DNA from: Duganella sp. Root336D2
GTDB taxonomy: Bacteria; Pseudomonadota; Gammaproteobacteria; Burkholderiales; Burkholderiaceae_D
Reading direction: 5' to 3'
DNA: 64,000 nucleotides
NCBI RefSeq assembly: GCF_001425005.1
Contig: NZ_LMDB01000035.1
Coordinates: 261,005-325,004 of the forward strand
In this document: piece by piece, positions 23,328 through 32,003 of the stretch
How the letters are laid out: each line of letters begins with the position of its first letter
How positions within the stretch are numbered: the stretch's first letter is position 1
The notes under the pieces: generated by a model
The model's input: only the letters and a program-made list of their open reading frames with translations
Databases searched by the model: none
What the model was told of the DNA's origin: nothing
Translations under genes and position numbers: made by a program

Positions 23328-24080
23328 ATGAATTTCACTAAGTCTGCCCTGATGGCAGCCCTGTTCGCTGCCACCCTGCCCCTGACCGCATCCGCCGGCA
23401 TCTTCGACGATGACGAAGCGCGCAAGGCCATCATGGACCTGAAGTCCAAGGTCGCCAAGCTGGAGGCGGACCTGAAAAACCTGATCGACACCAAGACCGA
23501 CAAGAGCACCACGCTGGACATGATCTCGCAGCAGGACCAGTTGCGCGAAGAAGTTGCACGCCTGCGCGGCCAGACCGAAATCCTGCTGAACGAAATCCAG
23601 ATCGCGCAAAAGCGCCAGAAGGACTTCTACACCGACCTCGACGCCCGCATGAAGAAGCTGGAGCCGCGCCAGGTGACCATCGACGGCCAGACCTCCTCGG
23701 TCAATATGGACGAACAGAACGCCTACGACAGCGCGATGGCGCAGTTCAAGAGCGGCGACTACAAAGGCGCAGCCAGCGCACTGGGCGACTTCGTGAAGCG
23801 CTTCGGCGCATCGGCCTATGCTCCGAACGCCCAATACTGGCTGGGTAATGCCCACTACGCCCAGGGCGACTGCAAGAACGCCATCAGCGCGCAGCAAGTC
23901 GTGGTGAAGACCTGGCCGGACAATGCCAAGGCCGCCGACGCCATGCTGAACATCGCCAGCTGCCAAACCGAGCTGAAGGCTGTCAATAATGCTAAAAAGA
24001 CATTACAGGACCTGATCAAGAATTACCCGGGCACCCCTGCGGCAGCTACTGCCAAGGACCGCCTGAAATCCATCAAGTAA
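23328..24080 (+). CDS. cpoB: Cell division coordinator CpoB (YbgF)
   Basis: 250 residues from MNFTKSALM, preceded by AAGGA; a start six codons earlier is less suitable. Signal peptide up to SASA, a coiled coil at about 35-110 (DLKSKVAKLEADLKNLI...), then three TPR-type repeats (about 130-250: YDSAMAQFKSGDYKGAASAL, APNAQYWLGNAHYAQGDCKNAI, DAMLNIASCQTEL). In E. coli CpoB links Tol energy state to PBP1B at the septum. Last gene of the tol-pal cluster; tRNA genes follow. Confidence 0.95.
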   Translation: MNFTKSALMAALFAATLPLTASAGIFDDDEARKAIMDLKSKVAKLEADLKNLIDTKTDKSTTLDMISQQDQLREEVARLRGQTEILLNEIQIAQKRQKDFYTDLDARMKKLEPRQVTIDGQTSSVNMDEQNAYDSAMAQFKSGDYKGAASALGDFVKRFGASAYAPNAQYWLGNAHYAQGDCKNAISAQQVVVKTWPDNAKAADAMLNIASCQTELKAVNNAKKTLQDLIKNYPGTPAAATAKDRLKSIK

Positions 24081-24097
24081 AAAGTGCAGGCGAGCAT

Positions 24098-24126
24098 TTG
24101 ACAGCTGGACCGCCCCAGCCTATAAT
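24098..24126 (+). promoter_or_regulatory. Consensus sigma-70 promoter of the tRNA-Lys pair
   Basis: TTGACA (24098-24103) and TATAAT (24121-24126), both perfect, are separated by 17 bases, ending 18 bases before the first tRNA. A stable-RNA promoter of maximal consensus strength. Confidence 0.93.
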
Positions 24127-24144
24127 CTCGCTTCTTCTTTCGAC

Positions 24145-24220
24145 GGGTCGTTAGCTCAGTTGGTAGAGCAGCGGACTTTTAATCCGTTGGTCGCAGGTTC
24201 GAGCCCCGCACGGCCTACCA
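24145..24220 (+). tRNA. tRNA-Lys (UUU), copy 1
   Basis: 76 bases with a full cloverleaf: acceptor GGGTCGT/ACGGCCT (G-U at positions 1-72), the anticodon loop CTTTTAA with anticodon TTT, the T loop GGTTCGAGCC, and an encoded CCA end. Confidence 0.97.
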
Positions 24221-24237
24221 TTCGAAATTAGAACCTT

Positions 24238-24313
24238 GGGTCGTTAGCTCAGTTGGTAGAGCAGCGGACTTTTAATCCGTTGGTCGCAGGTTCGAGCCCC
24301 GCACGGCCTACCA
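24238..24313 (+). tRNA. tRNA-Lys (UUU), copy 2
   Basis: Identical over 76 bases to copy 1 and 17 bases behind it, so the pair is a 93-bp tandem duplication on one transcript. Anticodon TTT, CCA encoded. Confidence 0.97.
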
Positions 24314-24326
24314 AGATACGCAATGA

Positions 24327-24357
24327 AGCCCACGAATTTCGATTCGTGGGCTTTTTT
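24327..24357 (+). terminator. Rho-independent terminator after the tRNA pair
   Basis: Ten-bp stem AGCCCACGAA / TTCGTGGGCT with a six-base loop, followed by TTTTTT. Confidence 0.92.
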
Positions 24358-24704
24358 GTTTCTGGTCGCCCTCTGGTCTCGCTCAATTTGATCTCTGAGC
24401 CTTCCCAACCGCCAAACAATGAAGCGCTAACCTAGGCGTGGCAGCGATTTCCTTGATCCGCATGAGCAGTGCCGTGACATCGCGGGCTGTTTATCGGGGT
24501 AGTGTCAGCCTTAAATCAAGGGAAACCACTTCTCCCCGACGCTAGGGTTTGAGAAGCATCAACAAAGGCTGAATGAGTACATAAAAGCTGTCGCATTTCT
24601 GCGAAACCCTTCAATTTCCTTAACCACGTCAAGTCATCGGGAGTATTTTGAAAATATAAGCATCGGAATATTTCTGGAATTCTGCCGCCAGGGAGGGCTC
24701 TCAA
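24358..24704. other. Intergenic stretch without recognisable gene
   Basis: No gene accepted. The sequence is less GC-rich than the flanks and carries stop codons in all frames at short intervals. I looked for remnants of an integrase or an att-like copy of the tRNA 3' end and found none by eye. The promoter of the following membrane-protein gene probably lies in its last 100 bases, but no convincing pair of boxes was seen. Confidence 0.5.
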
Positions 24705-25826
24705 ATGAAAGCCGGTATTCTTCAGTGGTTCAAGGAATGGGAATGGTCGTTTCCGGCAGCCGCAATCTTTCTATGCGGCGCGACGACTCTGCTGGCCCAA
24801 ACCAGCGATCTGGCGTTTGCCCAAAATTCAGCGGCAGTTCTGTTTGCCTACCTCACCGGAATGGCGATCATTGTCTGGGGCATTCATGCGTTCACCGGCA
24901 ACCCCGAAGAACGCTCGGCATATGGCGTTAACTTTGCCTACTTCGTGATGGCGGTGTCACTGGCAGTGCTGATCTTGCCGCCAGTCATGCGAGCGGACGC
25001 CTTCGGCGGCGAGCCATTGGGCCTTGTGTCCGGATGCGTTGCAACGGAAGGTGCACACGCCACTCTTGCCTGCCCTCCTGAACAGGACGGCAAATCCAGA
25101 GCTTCAAATAATCAATGGCTGCTGAATATAGGTGGCACCTTATCCGGGCAGGCCGCAGGCTCCACGGCGGACATCGGAACCAGGGCAAACCGCGCCACGA
25201 TAGCGGGCGGTATTGTCGTCCCATTGCCCTTCGTCGTTATCGCTTTGTTCGGCGGCGCCATCAGCCTTTCGCGCCGCATACCCGAACTGCAAAAGCGCGC
25301 CGAGGAATCCTACATAGCAACCCAGGATGCGCCGAAACTGACGCACGCCGAACTGCGCGAAAAGCTGCTATTCCAGATCGTTCAATATGTATCGGCACCG
25401 ATGATAGCCATCGTCGCTTACCAGGCCATCAAGCCGGACAGCCAGTCATCGGCGGCTGCGCTTGCCTTCATATGCGGCTTTGGGTCGGAAACGGTGTTGC
25501 TGATGATCCGCGGCTTGGCCGACGGCTTGCGCCCGAAAGGAGCGACGCTTAGCTCGGCGCAGGACGTCGTTGCGGCCCCAGGCGAAATGGTGCTGCTGCG
25601 GATCACGGTGAATACCGAAGGACTGGATCCCGGCAGCCTGGCCATCACCGTTGACGGCAAGGCGGCGCAGGCGAATGAAGACGGGTTCCTTGAAGTTGAA
25701 CTGGAAGCCGGCAAAGAGCACCTCATTATCGCCAACGCAAAACGCATGGGCCAGCTGGTTACCGATGAATTGCGCATGACGCCGCTCGTGACAGACGATG
25801 CGCGTCCATTTGCCCTTAACCCCTGA
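24705..25826 (+). CDS. Multi-pass membrane protein with C-terminal Ig-like domain, function unknown
   Basis: 373 residues; GGGAGGG precedes the ATG. Hydrophobic segments at about 16-34, 43-63, 73-95, 166-188, 226-242 and 248-269 predict up to six membrane helices, with a 70-residue polar loop (96-165) containing two Cys (111, 123). FICGFGSETVLLMIRGLADG (255-274) looks like the GFSE-type motif that ends membrane modules of some bacterial envelope proteins (a weak resemblance). The last 90 residues (EMVLLRITVNTEGLDPGSLAITVDG...) are strand-rich like an Ig/PEGA-type domain. I do not recognise the family. It is 14 bases ahead of a muramidase gene and probably cotranscribed, which suggests a role in exporting, anchoring or restraining that enzyme. 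Confidence 0.8.
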   Translation: MKAGILQWFKEWEWSFPAAAIFLCGATTLLAQTSDLAFAQNSAAVLFAYLTGMAIIVWGIHAFTGNPEERSAYGVNFAYFVMAVSLAVLILPPVMRADAFGGEPLGLVSGCVATEGAHATLACPPEQDGKSRASNNQWLLNIGGTLSGQAAGSTADIGTRANRATIAGGIVVPLPFVVIALFGGAISLSRRIPELQKRAEESYIATQDAPKLTHAELREKLLFQIVQYVSAPMIAIVAYQAIKPDSQSSAAALAFICGFGSETVLLMIRGLADGLRPKGATLSSAQDVVAAPGEMVLLRITVNTEGLDPGSLAITVDGKAAQANEDGFLEVELEAGKEHLIIANAKRMGQLVTDELRMTPLVTDDARPFALNP

Positions 25827-25840
25827 AGCGCGAGGCTGCG

Positions 25841-26623
25841 ATGACTATTCCATTTAGCGGTGCGGGTGCACCTCTTACCCAGGCAGGCCTGGACTCTGTA
25901 GTCAAAACTGTCGGCTGCGATTTGCCATCCCTGTGGGCCGTTATGGCAGTGGAAACCAGGGGCTTTGGTTTTCTGCCGCTCACTCGCCAACCGAAGATTC
26001 TATTCGAACGCCATGTGTTTTATCGACTGACAAGCGGCGCCCACGGCAACAACGGCGACATCAGTTCTTCGAAATCCGGTGGTTACCTTGGCGGAGCGGC
26101 CGAATACGGACGTCTGGAGGCCGCTGCCAAGTTGAACCAGGAAGCGGCAATCGGAAGCGCATCATGGGGCTTAGGCCAGATCATGGGCTATCACGCGAAA
26201 CGCCTCAAATACGCCAGCGCGATGGATATGGCGCAAGCATTCGGCAAGAGCGAAGACGAGCAAATTTTCGCGATGGGGAATTTCATTGCCTCCGAAAGTG
26301 CGCTGACGAAAGCACTGGTCACTGGGAATTGGCGCAAGGTAGCCTTCTACTACAACGGCTCAAACTACGCCAAGAATGAATATGATGCGAAGCTGGAATT
26401 CCATTATGAGAAGTTCAAGCAGCAAGGCTGCCCTGATGTAGAGGTGCGTGAAGCCCAAGCCCTGCTGACCTACCTGAAATACAATCCCAAGGGTATTGAT
26501 GGCTTTTGGGGCGACAATTCAAAAAAAGCCCTTGCCAGCTTCCTGGTCAATGAGGGCATGCCTGCCGCAGCTGCCCCCGATGCGATTATCCTCGCGGCAC
26601 TTCGTAAGAAGGCCGGCTTTTAA
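25841..26623 (+). CDS. N-acetylmuramidase-type peptidoglycan hydrolase (endolysin-like)
   Basis: 260 residues. The N-terminal 180 residues match the N-acetylmuramidase family (DUF3380) of phage endolysins: MAVETRGFGF with candidate catalytic Glu38, PKILFERHVFYR (51-62) and ASWGLGQIMGYHAKRL. The C-terminal 60 residues (VEVREAQALLTYLKYNPKGIDGFWG) look like a peptidoglycan-binding module of the PG_binding_1 type. There is no signal peptide, as in phage endolysins, yet no holin, spanin or other phage gene is nearby. It follows the membrane-protein gene by 14 bases, and its stop overlaps the stop of the convergent RidA-like gene. Confidence 0.85.
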   Translation: MTIPFSGAGAPLTQAGLDSVVKTVGCDLPSLWAVMAVETRGFGFLPLTRQPKILFERHVFYRLTSGAHGNNGDISSSKSGGYLGGAAEYGRLEAAAKLNQEAAIGSASWGLGQIMGYHAKRLKYASAMDMAQAFGKSEDEQIFAMGNFIASESALTKALVTGNWRKVAFYYNGSNYAKNEYDAKLEFHYEKFKQQGCPDVEVREAQALLTYLKYNPKGIDGFWGDNSKKALASFLVNEGMPAAAAPDAIILAALRKKAGF

Positions 26624-27018
26624 TTCAGCCGGGGAATGCGGGCAATGACTTTGATCTCGAAGTCGAACCCCGCCAACCAGTTCACGCCGACAGCAGTCCA
26701 GTTCGGATACGGCGCAGCCGGGAAGATTTCGTCCTTGATCTTCAGGACCGTATCGAACTGCCTTGCCGGGTCCGTGTGAAAAGTCGTTACGTCAACGATG
26801 TCTTCCATCGCGCACCCGCCTGCCTCCAACGTCGCCTTCAGGTTTTCAAACGCCAGGTGTACCTGAGCCTCGAATTCAAGTTCCGGCGCGCCGTCCGGGC
26901 GGCTGCCGACCTGGCCCGACACGAACAGCAGATCCCCCGATCGGATCGCTGCCGAGTATTTATGGACAGCATAGAGTTCGTGCCGCCCGGCTGGGAAAAT
27001 GGTTTCGCGCGTATTCAT
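26620..27018 (-). CDS. RidA/YjgF/TdcF family protein, non-canonical subgroup
   Basis: 132 residues with the RidA fold: GDLLFVSGQVGSRPDG, the helix HLAFENLKATLEAGG, and VDVTTFHTD. The RidA subgroup that deaminates reactive imines has a conserved Arg near residue 105 (P-x-R-S/T motif); here the corresponding YPNWTAVGVNWLAGFDFEIK has no Arg, so enamine deaminase activity is doubtful. Divergent from a LysR gene with 119 bases between the starts, so it is the natural target of that regulator. The stop overlaps the muramidase stop. Confidence 0.88.
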   Translation of the reverse strand: MNTRETIFPAGRHELYAVHKYSAAIRSGDLLFVSGQVGSRPDGAPELEFEAQVHLAFENLKATLEAGGCAMEDIVDVTTFHTDPARQFDTVLKIKDEIFPAAPYPNWTAVGVNWLAGFDFEIKVIARIPRLN

Positions 27019-27137
27019 GGTGCATGCTCCTTTGCGTTGGTCAATGCGAGCACTATAGCCACGCCAATCATTCGGATAAACCGCAAAACGCCTGCTACAC
27101 TGTTTGATAAAACCAAATTATTAGTGGGGGGGTTGCG

Positions 27138-28043
27138 ATGGACAAGCTGGAAGGCATGCGGGCCTTCGTTCGCGTTGTTGAGGCCGGCAGCTTCACCAAG
27201 GCTGCCGAAACACTGGGCGTAAGCAAAACCACGGTCACCCAACTGGTGCAGCAGCTGGAAGCCGGCCTGCGCATCAAGCTGCTCAATAGGACGACCCGCA
27301 AAGTGAACGTGACGACGGCCGGCTCCGACTATTACGAGCGCGTCATTCGCCTGCTGGCCGAGCTGGAAGACATCGAAAACAATATACTCGGGGAATCCGC
27401 CGTGCCGCGCGGCCTGTTGCGGGTGGATGTTCCGAGCCCGTTTGCGAACATCATCTTGGTGCCGGCGCTGCCAGAATTCCACGCCCGATACCCGGAGGTC
27501 CAGCTTGATATCGGCGCCAGCGACCGCAAGGTCGACCTCATTGGCGACAATGTCGACTGCGTGGTGCGCGGTGGCGACATTGATGATGTATCGCTTGTTG
27601 CACGACGCGTCGCAGGCCTGCAGTTGGGCGTCTATGCTGCACCGTCATACCTGGCCCAGGCGGGAACTCCAACCTCCCCTGGCGACTTGCACGGAGCTGG
27701 CCACCGCATCGTCCACTACCGTTGGGCCAACGGTTTGCCGTACGCAATGGAAAAGTCCGGGGAGCGGGTCAAGATCGGTGGCCGCTATTTCCTGGCGATC
27801 GACGATGGCAATGCCTACCTCACAGCCGGGCTGGCCGGGCTTGGCGTGCTATGGCTGCCGCAGTACATGGCCAGGGAACACGTTGCCAGCGGCGCGCTGG
27901 TGCAGCTCTTCACGGACTGGCGTATCGAACCGATGCCGCTCCACATCGCCTATCCGCCGAATCGTTATGTTCGCAAACAGCTTCGCGTGTTCATTGACTG
28001 GATCATTGAACTGATGGCGCGGCACGAATTACAACGGCGTTAA
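27138..28043 (+). CDS. LysR family transcriptional regulator
   Basis: 301 residues. The winged helix is at the N-terminus (GMRAFVRVVEAGSFTKAAETLGVSKTTVTQLVQQLE, recognition helix about 29-48), followed by a periplasmic-binding-protein-like effector domain from about 90. It belongs to the large clade related to AaeR/DsdC-like regulators with the LNRTTRKV signature. It is divergently arranged with the RidA-like gene. The intergenic region contains TTTG-N7-CAAA (near 27102-27116), a possible LysR-type dyad. The last 15 bases overlap the convergent metallopeptidase gene. Confidence 0.93.
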   Translation: MDKLEGMRAFVRVVEAGSFTKAAETLGVSKTTVTQLVQQLEAGLRIKLLNRTTRKVNVTTAGSDYYERVIRLLAELEDIENNILGESAVPRGLLRVDVPSPFANIILVPALPEFHARYPEVQLDIGASDRKVDLIGDNVDCVVRGGDIDDVSLVARRVAGLQLGVYAAPSYLAQAGTPTSPGDLHGAGHRIVHYRWANGLPYAMEKSGERVKIGGRYFLAIDDGNAYLTAGLAGLGVLWLPQYMAREHVASGALVQLFTDWRIEPMPLHIAYPPNRYVRKQLRVFIDWIIELMARHELQRR

Positions 28044-28982
28044 CCATCCGCTGTCTTTCAAAATCGCCGCAGGATTTTCAAGTTCAAGCAATTTCCGGAT
28101 TGCCGCCCGCTTGTCCCGGGAGCGGTTCACATACGCTTCGGCGATCCGCATGCCGATCCAGTAGCCCGCTTCGCACGGCCAGCCTTCAGGAGCACTGCCG
28201 CAATTGACAAACCATCGCTTGAAACGCGGGCTGGCCACAGGGTTGCGCAAACTTTCGCTGTCGGCCTGAAGGAACTGGCGATCACGCTGGAACTCTTCCC
28301 ATAACCACGATTCACGCTGGCGCGCCCACGCATCGCGGGCGGGCGTCGGAATTTCGCCAGTCACCAAGGTCGCCAGATAGTCTGCGACACCTTCCCTCAA
28401 AGCCTGGCTCAATAAAGGATCGGCGAGTGCCTGCGGCGTTTCGTCGCCCTGCCAGGTGTGCACCGTTTCGTGCGCAAAAAAACCACGCATCGTCGTACGG
28501 AATTGTTCGGGCGTCGTGCCCGGTGGGCAGGTCACCTCCAAGCCGATTACCTGCATGTCCGAACTGGCCGTACCTCCGGAATTCAATGCGCCGAACACGA
28601 TTTCGATTGCGGGAAGTGACCGCTCGGGCAACAAGCCTGAAAAGGCCAGGTAGATCGCTTTGAGGTCGCTTCGAAGAGCCGGCAGGCGTGGCAAGCATTC
28701 CCGGATCGCATAGCGATAGGCCTCTGGGTTGGCTGCAACCTTGCGCGCCAGGCGCCCGGCGTCGACGATACGCATTGGGGTGAAGACCTTCACGCCGGGA
28801 CCCGCGCGATCCAGGTATTCGCGCTGCAGGATTTCGGCCGCCGGGACGGCGTTTTCCTTCATCAGGTTCGCAAAGCGGCGGGCGTCATCGGCGCCAATAT
28901 CGACCGTGAGCGGATCGACGGCGGCGGCAAATACAGCGCTGCTACACAGCGCGGCAACAGGGAAAAGTAAATGTCGGATCAT
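28029..28982 (-). CDS. Exported zinc metallopeptidase-like protein
   Basis: 317 residues from MIRHLLFPVAALCSSAVFA, a signal peptide; upstream in-frame codons were rejected. The motif HETVH (171-175) with Glu197 in REGVADYL 22 residues after the second His fits a gluzincin zinc site (HExxH + E), resembling DUF2268-type predicted Zn-dependent proteases. Four Cys in the mature part may form disulfides in the periplasm. Stand-alone gene, convergent with and overlapping the LysR gene by 15 bases. Substrate unknown; the peptidase assignment rests on the motif only. Confidence 0.75.
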   Translation of the reverse strand: MIRHLLFPVAALCSSAVFAAAVDPLTVDIGADDARRFANLMKENAVPAAEILQREYLDRAGPGVKVFTPMRIVDAGRLARKVAANPEAYRYAIRECLPRLPALRSDLKAIYLAFSGLLPERSLPAIEIVFGALNSGGTASSDMQVIGLEVTCPPGTTPEQFRTTMRGFFAHETVHTWQGDETPQALADPLLSQALREGVADYLATLVTGEIPTPARDAWARQRESWLWEEFQRDRQFLQADSESLRNPVASPRFKRWFVNCGSAPEGWPCEAGYWIGMRIAEAYVNRSRDKRAAIRKLLELENPAAILKDSGWLTPL

Positions 28983-29177
28983 CTTTTGAAGCAGGTACAA
29001 GCTGAAATATGGCGCGCAGGATAACACTTTGTCGAATTGAAAAGAAGTTTTACCAATACTGCTTTCGATATCGTGCGATGACATTTTCATTATCCGGCTT
29101 TCCAGCGGCCTGGCGTAACAGGTATGTCACAAGCGCTCTTTACCTTTGTGCGTTTCAACTATCGCACGGTAAACAAC

Positions 29178-31130
29178 ATGCAAATGCTTTCATCGCGTCG
29201 CAAGCTCCTGGCCTTGGGTATTGCACTGGCCTTGAGCGCCTGCGGCGGCGGCTCCTCCGAAGCGCCGCTGGAGATTCCTGCAGCACCAGCAGACCAGGGC
29301 GCGGCAGAAGTGGTGCCCCAGCCCACCGTCACTGCCTTTGTCGATACCATCGCCACCAACCAGCGCGGCGACGCCCGCTACGCCACGCTGTCCACCAATG
29401 CCGGCGTGCGCGTCCTCGGAGGCTTCCTCGAGATCTGGAGGCCGCTGACCGAAACAGTTGACGCCGGCGTCAGCGCGCCTGCTGCCGATGGCTTCCCGGC
29501 CGTAGTCCCCTCAACCTGGAGCGGTATACCGAACGACGGTACGCCCGACGGAAAAATAGTCAATGCCACCGTACACCTAGCGAACGTCGAATACGTCATC
29601 AAAGCCACTGCGAATCGCACACCGGAGCAAGCGCTGCTGGCCTATCTGGATGACCGGCGCGGCAAGGGCTACAGCGTGACCGACGGCATGGGCCCGCTAA
29701 CCGATGCCTGGCGCAGCGCCGCCCAGCAAGTCACCAGCATTACTGGCGTTGCCAGCGATGCCACCAGCAAGCTGTATAACGACACCGGCAATAATACCGG
29801 CGTTGGCGGTAGCGCCAATGCTGACTTCGGCAGCGTGGTCGATCTGGTCAACCTGGTTGGCAATAACGCTTCGACCGAGCCGTCCAAGCGCTTCTACAAA
29901 TACGCCCGTCCCTACCGCTGGAGCAGCGGGGTGCAGGTGCTGCCAACGCTGGTGCCGGCCAAGAGCAGCACCCCAGGCACCGATGGCGGATTCACCAGCG
30001 GCCACTCGGCCGAAGGCGTACGCGACGCAGTCGCCATGGCCTACGCAGTGCCGGAGCGCTTCCAGGAAATGCTAAGCCGTGGACTCGAACTGGGCGAATC
30101 GCGCATCCTGGCCGGCATGCATTCGCCACTGGACGTATTGAGCGGCCGTATCCTGGGCCAGGCCAGCGCCGTAGCAAACCTGGTGGCCCCCGTGAACGCG
30201 GCAAAAAAAACTGCTGCCCTCATCCAGGCACACGCCGCCTTGATGGCGGCCACCGGGACCAACGCCGACAACTTTGCCGCTTTCGCGCAATCCGGCAGCC
30301 TCGCCAACGACCGGTTCGCCGACTACGCGACCAACAAGGCCAATTACCTGCGTCGCCTTACTTATGGCTTCGCACCGATCGCTGCCACCAGGGCCGTTGC
30401 CGCGGTACCTAAAGGCGCCGAAGTGCTGCTGGAAACCCGCCAGCCCTACCTGAGCGACGCCCAGCGCCGGGTGGTACTGAAGACCACTGCACTGCCTTCG
30501 GGCTACCCGGTAATGGATGATGCGGAAGGCTGGGGCCGTTTGAACCTGTTTGCAGCGGCCGACGGCTATGGTGCCTTCAGCGGCAACGTGACCGTCGTCA
30601 TGGATGCCGGCAAAGGCGGCTTCAACGCAGCAGACCGCTGGCGCAATGACATCAGTGGCAACGGAAAACTGGTCAAACAGGGCTCGGGCACATTGAAACT
30701 GGCCGGAGCAAATACCTGGAGCGGCGGCACCGAACTGAGCGCGGGAACACTGCAAGGCGATTCCACTGCCGCGTTCGGCACGGGCGACATGTACGTTCGT
30801 GGCGGCACGCTGGTGGTCAACGCTCCGGCTGCGCTGAAGCTGGCTGGCAAATATACCCAGCTAAGCGGTACCACCACGCTGGAACTGGACCTCGGCGGCG
30901 CGGCGCCGGGCAGCCAGGGCAGCCTGATCGTGGCATCCACCGCCACCATTGCCGGCGGCACGCTACGCGTGAAGTTCGCCAACGGCTACAAGCCCAAAGC
31001 CGGCGACGTACTGACCGTCATCACGGCAGCTAGCCTGAAGGGCAAGTTCTCCGCTATCGAGGTCGACGGCTTTGCGAACGTCACGCCAAACTACAGCGCC
31101 ACAACTTTGACTCTGGCCATTGGAAGCTAA
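29178..31130 (+). CDS. PAP2-family acid phosphatase lipoprotein with autotransporter-type beta repeats
   Basis: 650 residues from MQMLSSRRKL. The lipobox ALSAC (Cys22) followed by GGG predicts an outer-membrane-destined lipoprotein. The PAP2/haloperoxidase motifs are in order: KYARPYRW, GFTSGHSAEG and SRILAGMHSPLDV, at residues of about 230-335, the catalytic set of class A acid phosphatases. After about 480 come repeats of the autotransporter-associated strand type (GSGTLKLAGANTWSGGTELSAGTL), but there is no C-terminal beta-barrel. So this is a phosphatase tethered to a short beta-helix stalk. It begins about 195 bases from the divergent metallopeptidase start. Confidence 0.82.
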   Translation: MQMLSSRRKLLALGIALALSACGGGSSEAPLEIPAAPADQGAAEVVPQPTVTAFVDTIATNQRGDARYATLSTNAGVRVLGGFLEIWRPLTETVDAGVSAPAADGFPAVVPSTWSGIPNDGTPDGKIVNATVHLANVEYVIKATANRTPEQALLAYLDDRRGKGYSVTDGMGPLTDAWRSAAQQVTSITGVASDATSKLYNDTGNNTGVGGSANADFGSVVDLVNLVGNNASTEPSKRFYKYARPYRWSSGVQVLPTLVPAKSSTPGTDGGFTSGHSAEGVRDAVAMAYAVPERFQEMLSRGLELGESRILAGMHSPLDVLSGRILGQASAVANLVAPVNAAKKTAALIQAHAALMAATGTNADNFAAFAQSGSLANDRFADYATNKANYLRRLTYGFAPIAATRAVAAVPKGAEVLLETRQPYLSDAQRRVVLKTTALPSGYPVMDDAEGWGRLNLFAAADGYGAFSGNVTVVMDAGKGGFNAADRWRNDISGNGKLVKQGSGTLKLAGANTWSGGTELSAGTLQGDSTAAFGTGDMYVRGGTLVVNAPAALKLAGKYTQLSGTTTLELDLGGAAPGSQGSLIVASTATIAGGTLRVKFANGYKPKAGDVLTVITAASLKGKFSAIEVDGFANVTPNYSATTLTLAIGS

Positions 31131-31162
31131 GCCGTCGGCCGGAATCGGGTAACATCGCCAGC

Positions 31163-31972
31163 ATGCACCAACAATGCTGGCATCTTCGCCCGACCGCGCA
31201 ACTGCGCCCCTTTATCGATCGCTACTGGGGTTGGGAGGGTAACCATCCCCTCCCTCCGCTGCTTCCACCCGGAACCGGTTCCGAGTGCATCTTCCATTAC
31301 GGCACACCGTATCTCCTCGATGGCAGGCAGTCGCCGCGCGCAGTCATCCTCTCCCTGCGCACGCGCGCCATCGCCATCGAAGGAAATGGACCACTTGGTT
31401 TCGTCGCCGTGCGCTTTCGTGGCGGAAGCCTGCGCCATTTCTGCGGCCAATCGCTGGCGCAATTGCACGACCAGTATTGGCCGGCCCCGGCAATCTGGGG
31501 CGAAAGCACCGAGCATTTGTCCGACCGGCTAGCGCAAGCCATCGGTCCGGCCATGCGCGCTTCTGCGCTCGACCAGTTCTTCCTGGCGAGATTGGGTCAA
31601 CATGAAGACCGCAGTGGACGTGGACTCGATGTCCTGCTCGACAAGCTGTATTACGCCCCCGGCACCGCCATTGAAACTTTGGCCGAGGAATCGGGCTGGA
31701 CGCGCCGCCACTTCCAGCGCAAGTTCACCGACACCTACGGACTCGGTCCCAAACAGTTTGCGCGGATCGCCCGCCTTGGCCATACACTGCGCATGCTGGC
31801 GCTCTCCCCCGGCATGCCCGCACTCGATGCCGCCATGCGCATGGGCTACTTCGACCAGCCGCACTTTATCCACGAAACGCGCGCCCTGACTGGCCACACG
31901 CCGCAGGCGATCATCGCGGGCATGCGCGGAAAGTCCCATTTCTACAATCCGCCATCGAGGCCGATTGCGTAA
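31163..31972 (+). CDS. AraC family transcriptional regulator
   Basis: 269 residues. The C-terminal 100 residues hold the double helix-turn-helix (TAIETLAEESGWTRRHFQRKFTDTYGLGPKQFARIARL and PALDAAMRMGYFDQPHFIHETRALTGHTPQ). The N-terminal 150 residues are the DUF6597-like domain common in AraC proteins beginning RPFIDRYWGWEG. Starts 32 bases after the phosphatase stop in the same direction; a small monooxygenase gene follows within 31 bases, so that gene is a likely cotranscribed or regulated partner. Confidence 0.92.
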   Translation: MHQQCWHLRPTAQLRPFIDRYWGWEGNHPLPPLLPPGTGSECIFHYGTPYLLDGRQSPRAVILSLRTRAIAIEGNGPLGFVAVRFRGGSLRHFCGQSLAQLHDQYWPAPAIWGESTEHLSDRLAQAIGPAMRASALDQFFLARLGQHEDRSGRGLDVLLDKLYYAPGTAIETLAEESGWTRRHFQRKFTDTYGLGPKQFARIARLGHTLRMLALSPGMPALDAAMRMGYFDQPHFIHETRALTGHTPQAIIAGMRGKSHFYNPPSRPIA

Positions 31973-32003
31973 GCTGGGGCACCATACTTTTTACGGAGCC
32001 GTC

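Noticed and set aside
24516..24704. 62-codon minus-strand frame before the membrane-protein gene
   Set aside because: No ribosome binding site or motif; it occupies the probable promoter region of the next gene.
24314..24704. Integrase or attachment site next to the tRNA-Lys pair
   Set aside because: No integrase gene and no duplicated tRNA 3' segment could be seen within the next kilobases; only the full-length third tRNA copy at 50.6 kb repeats the sequence.
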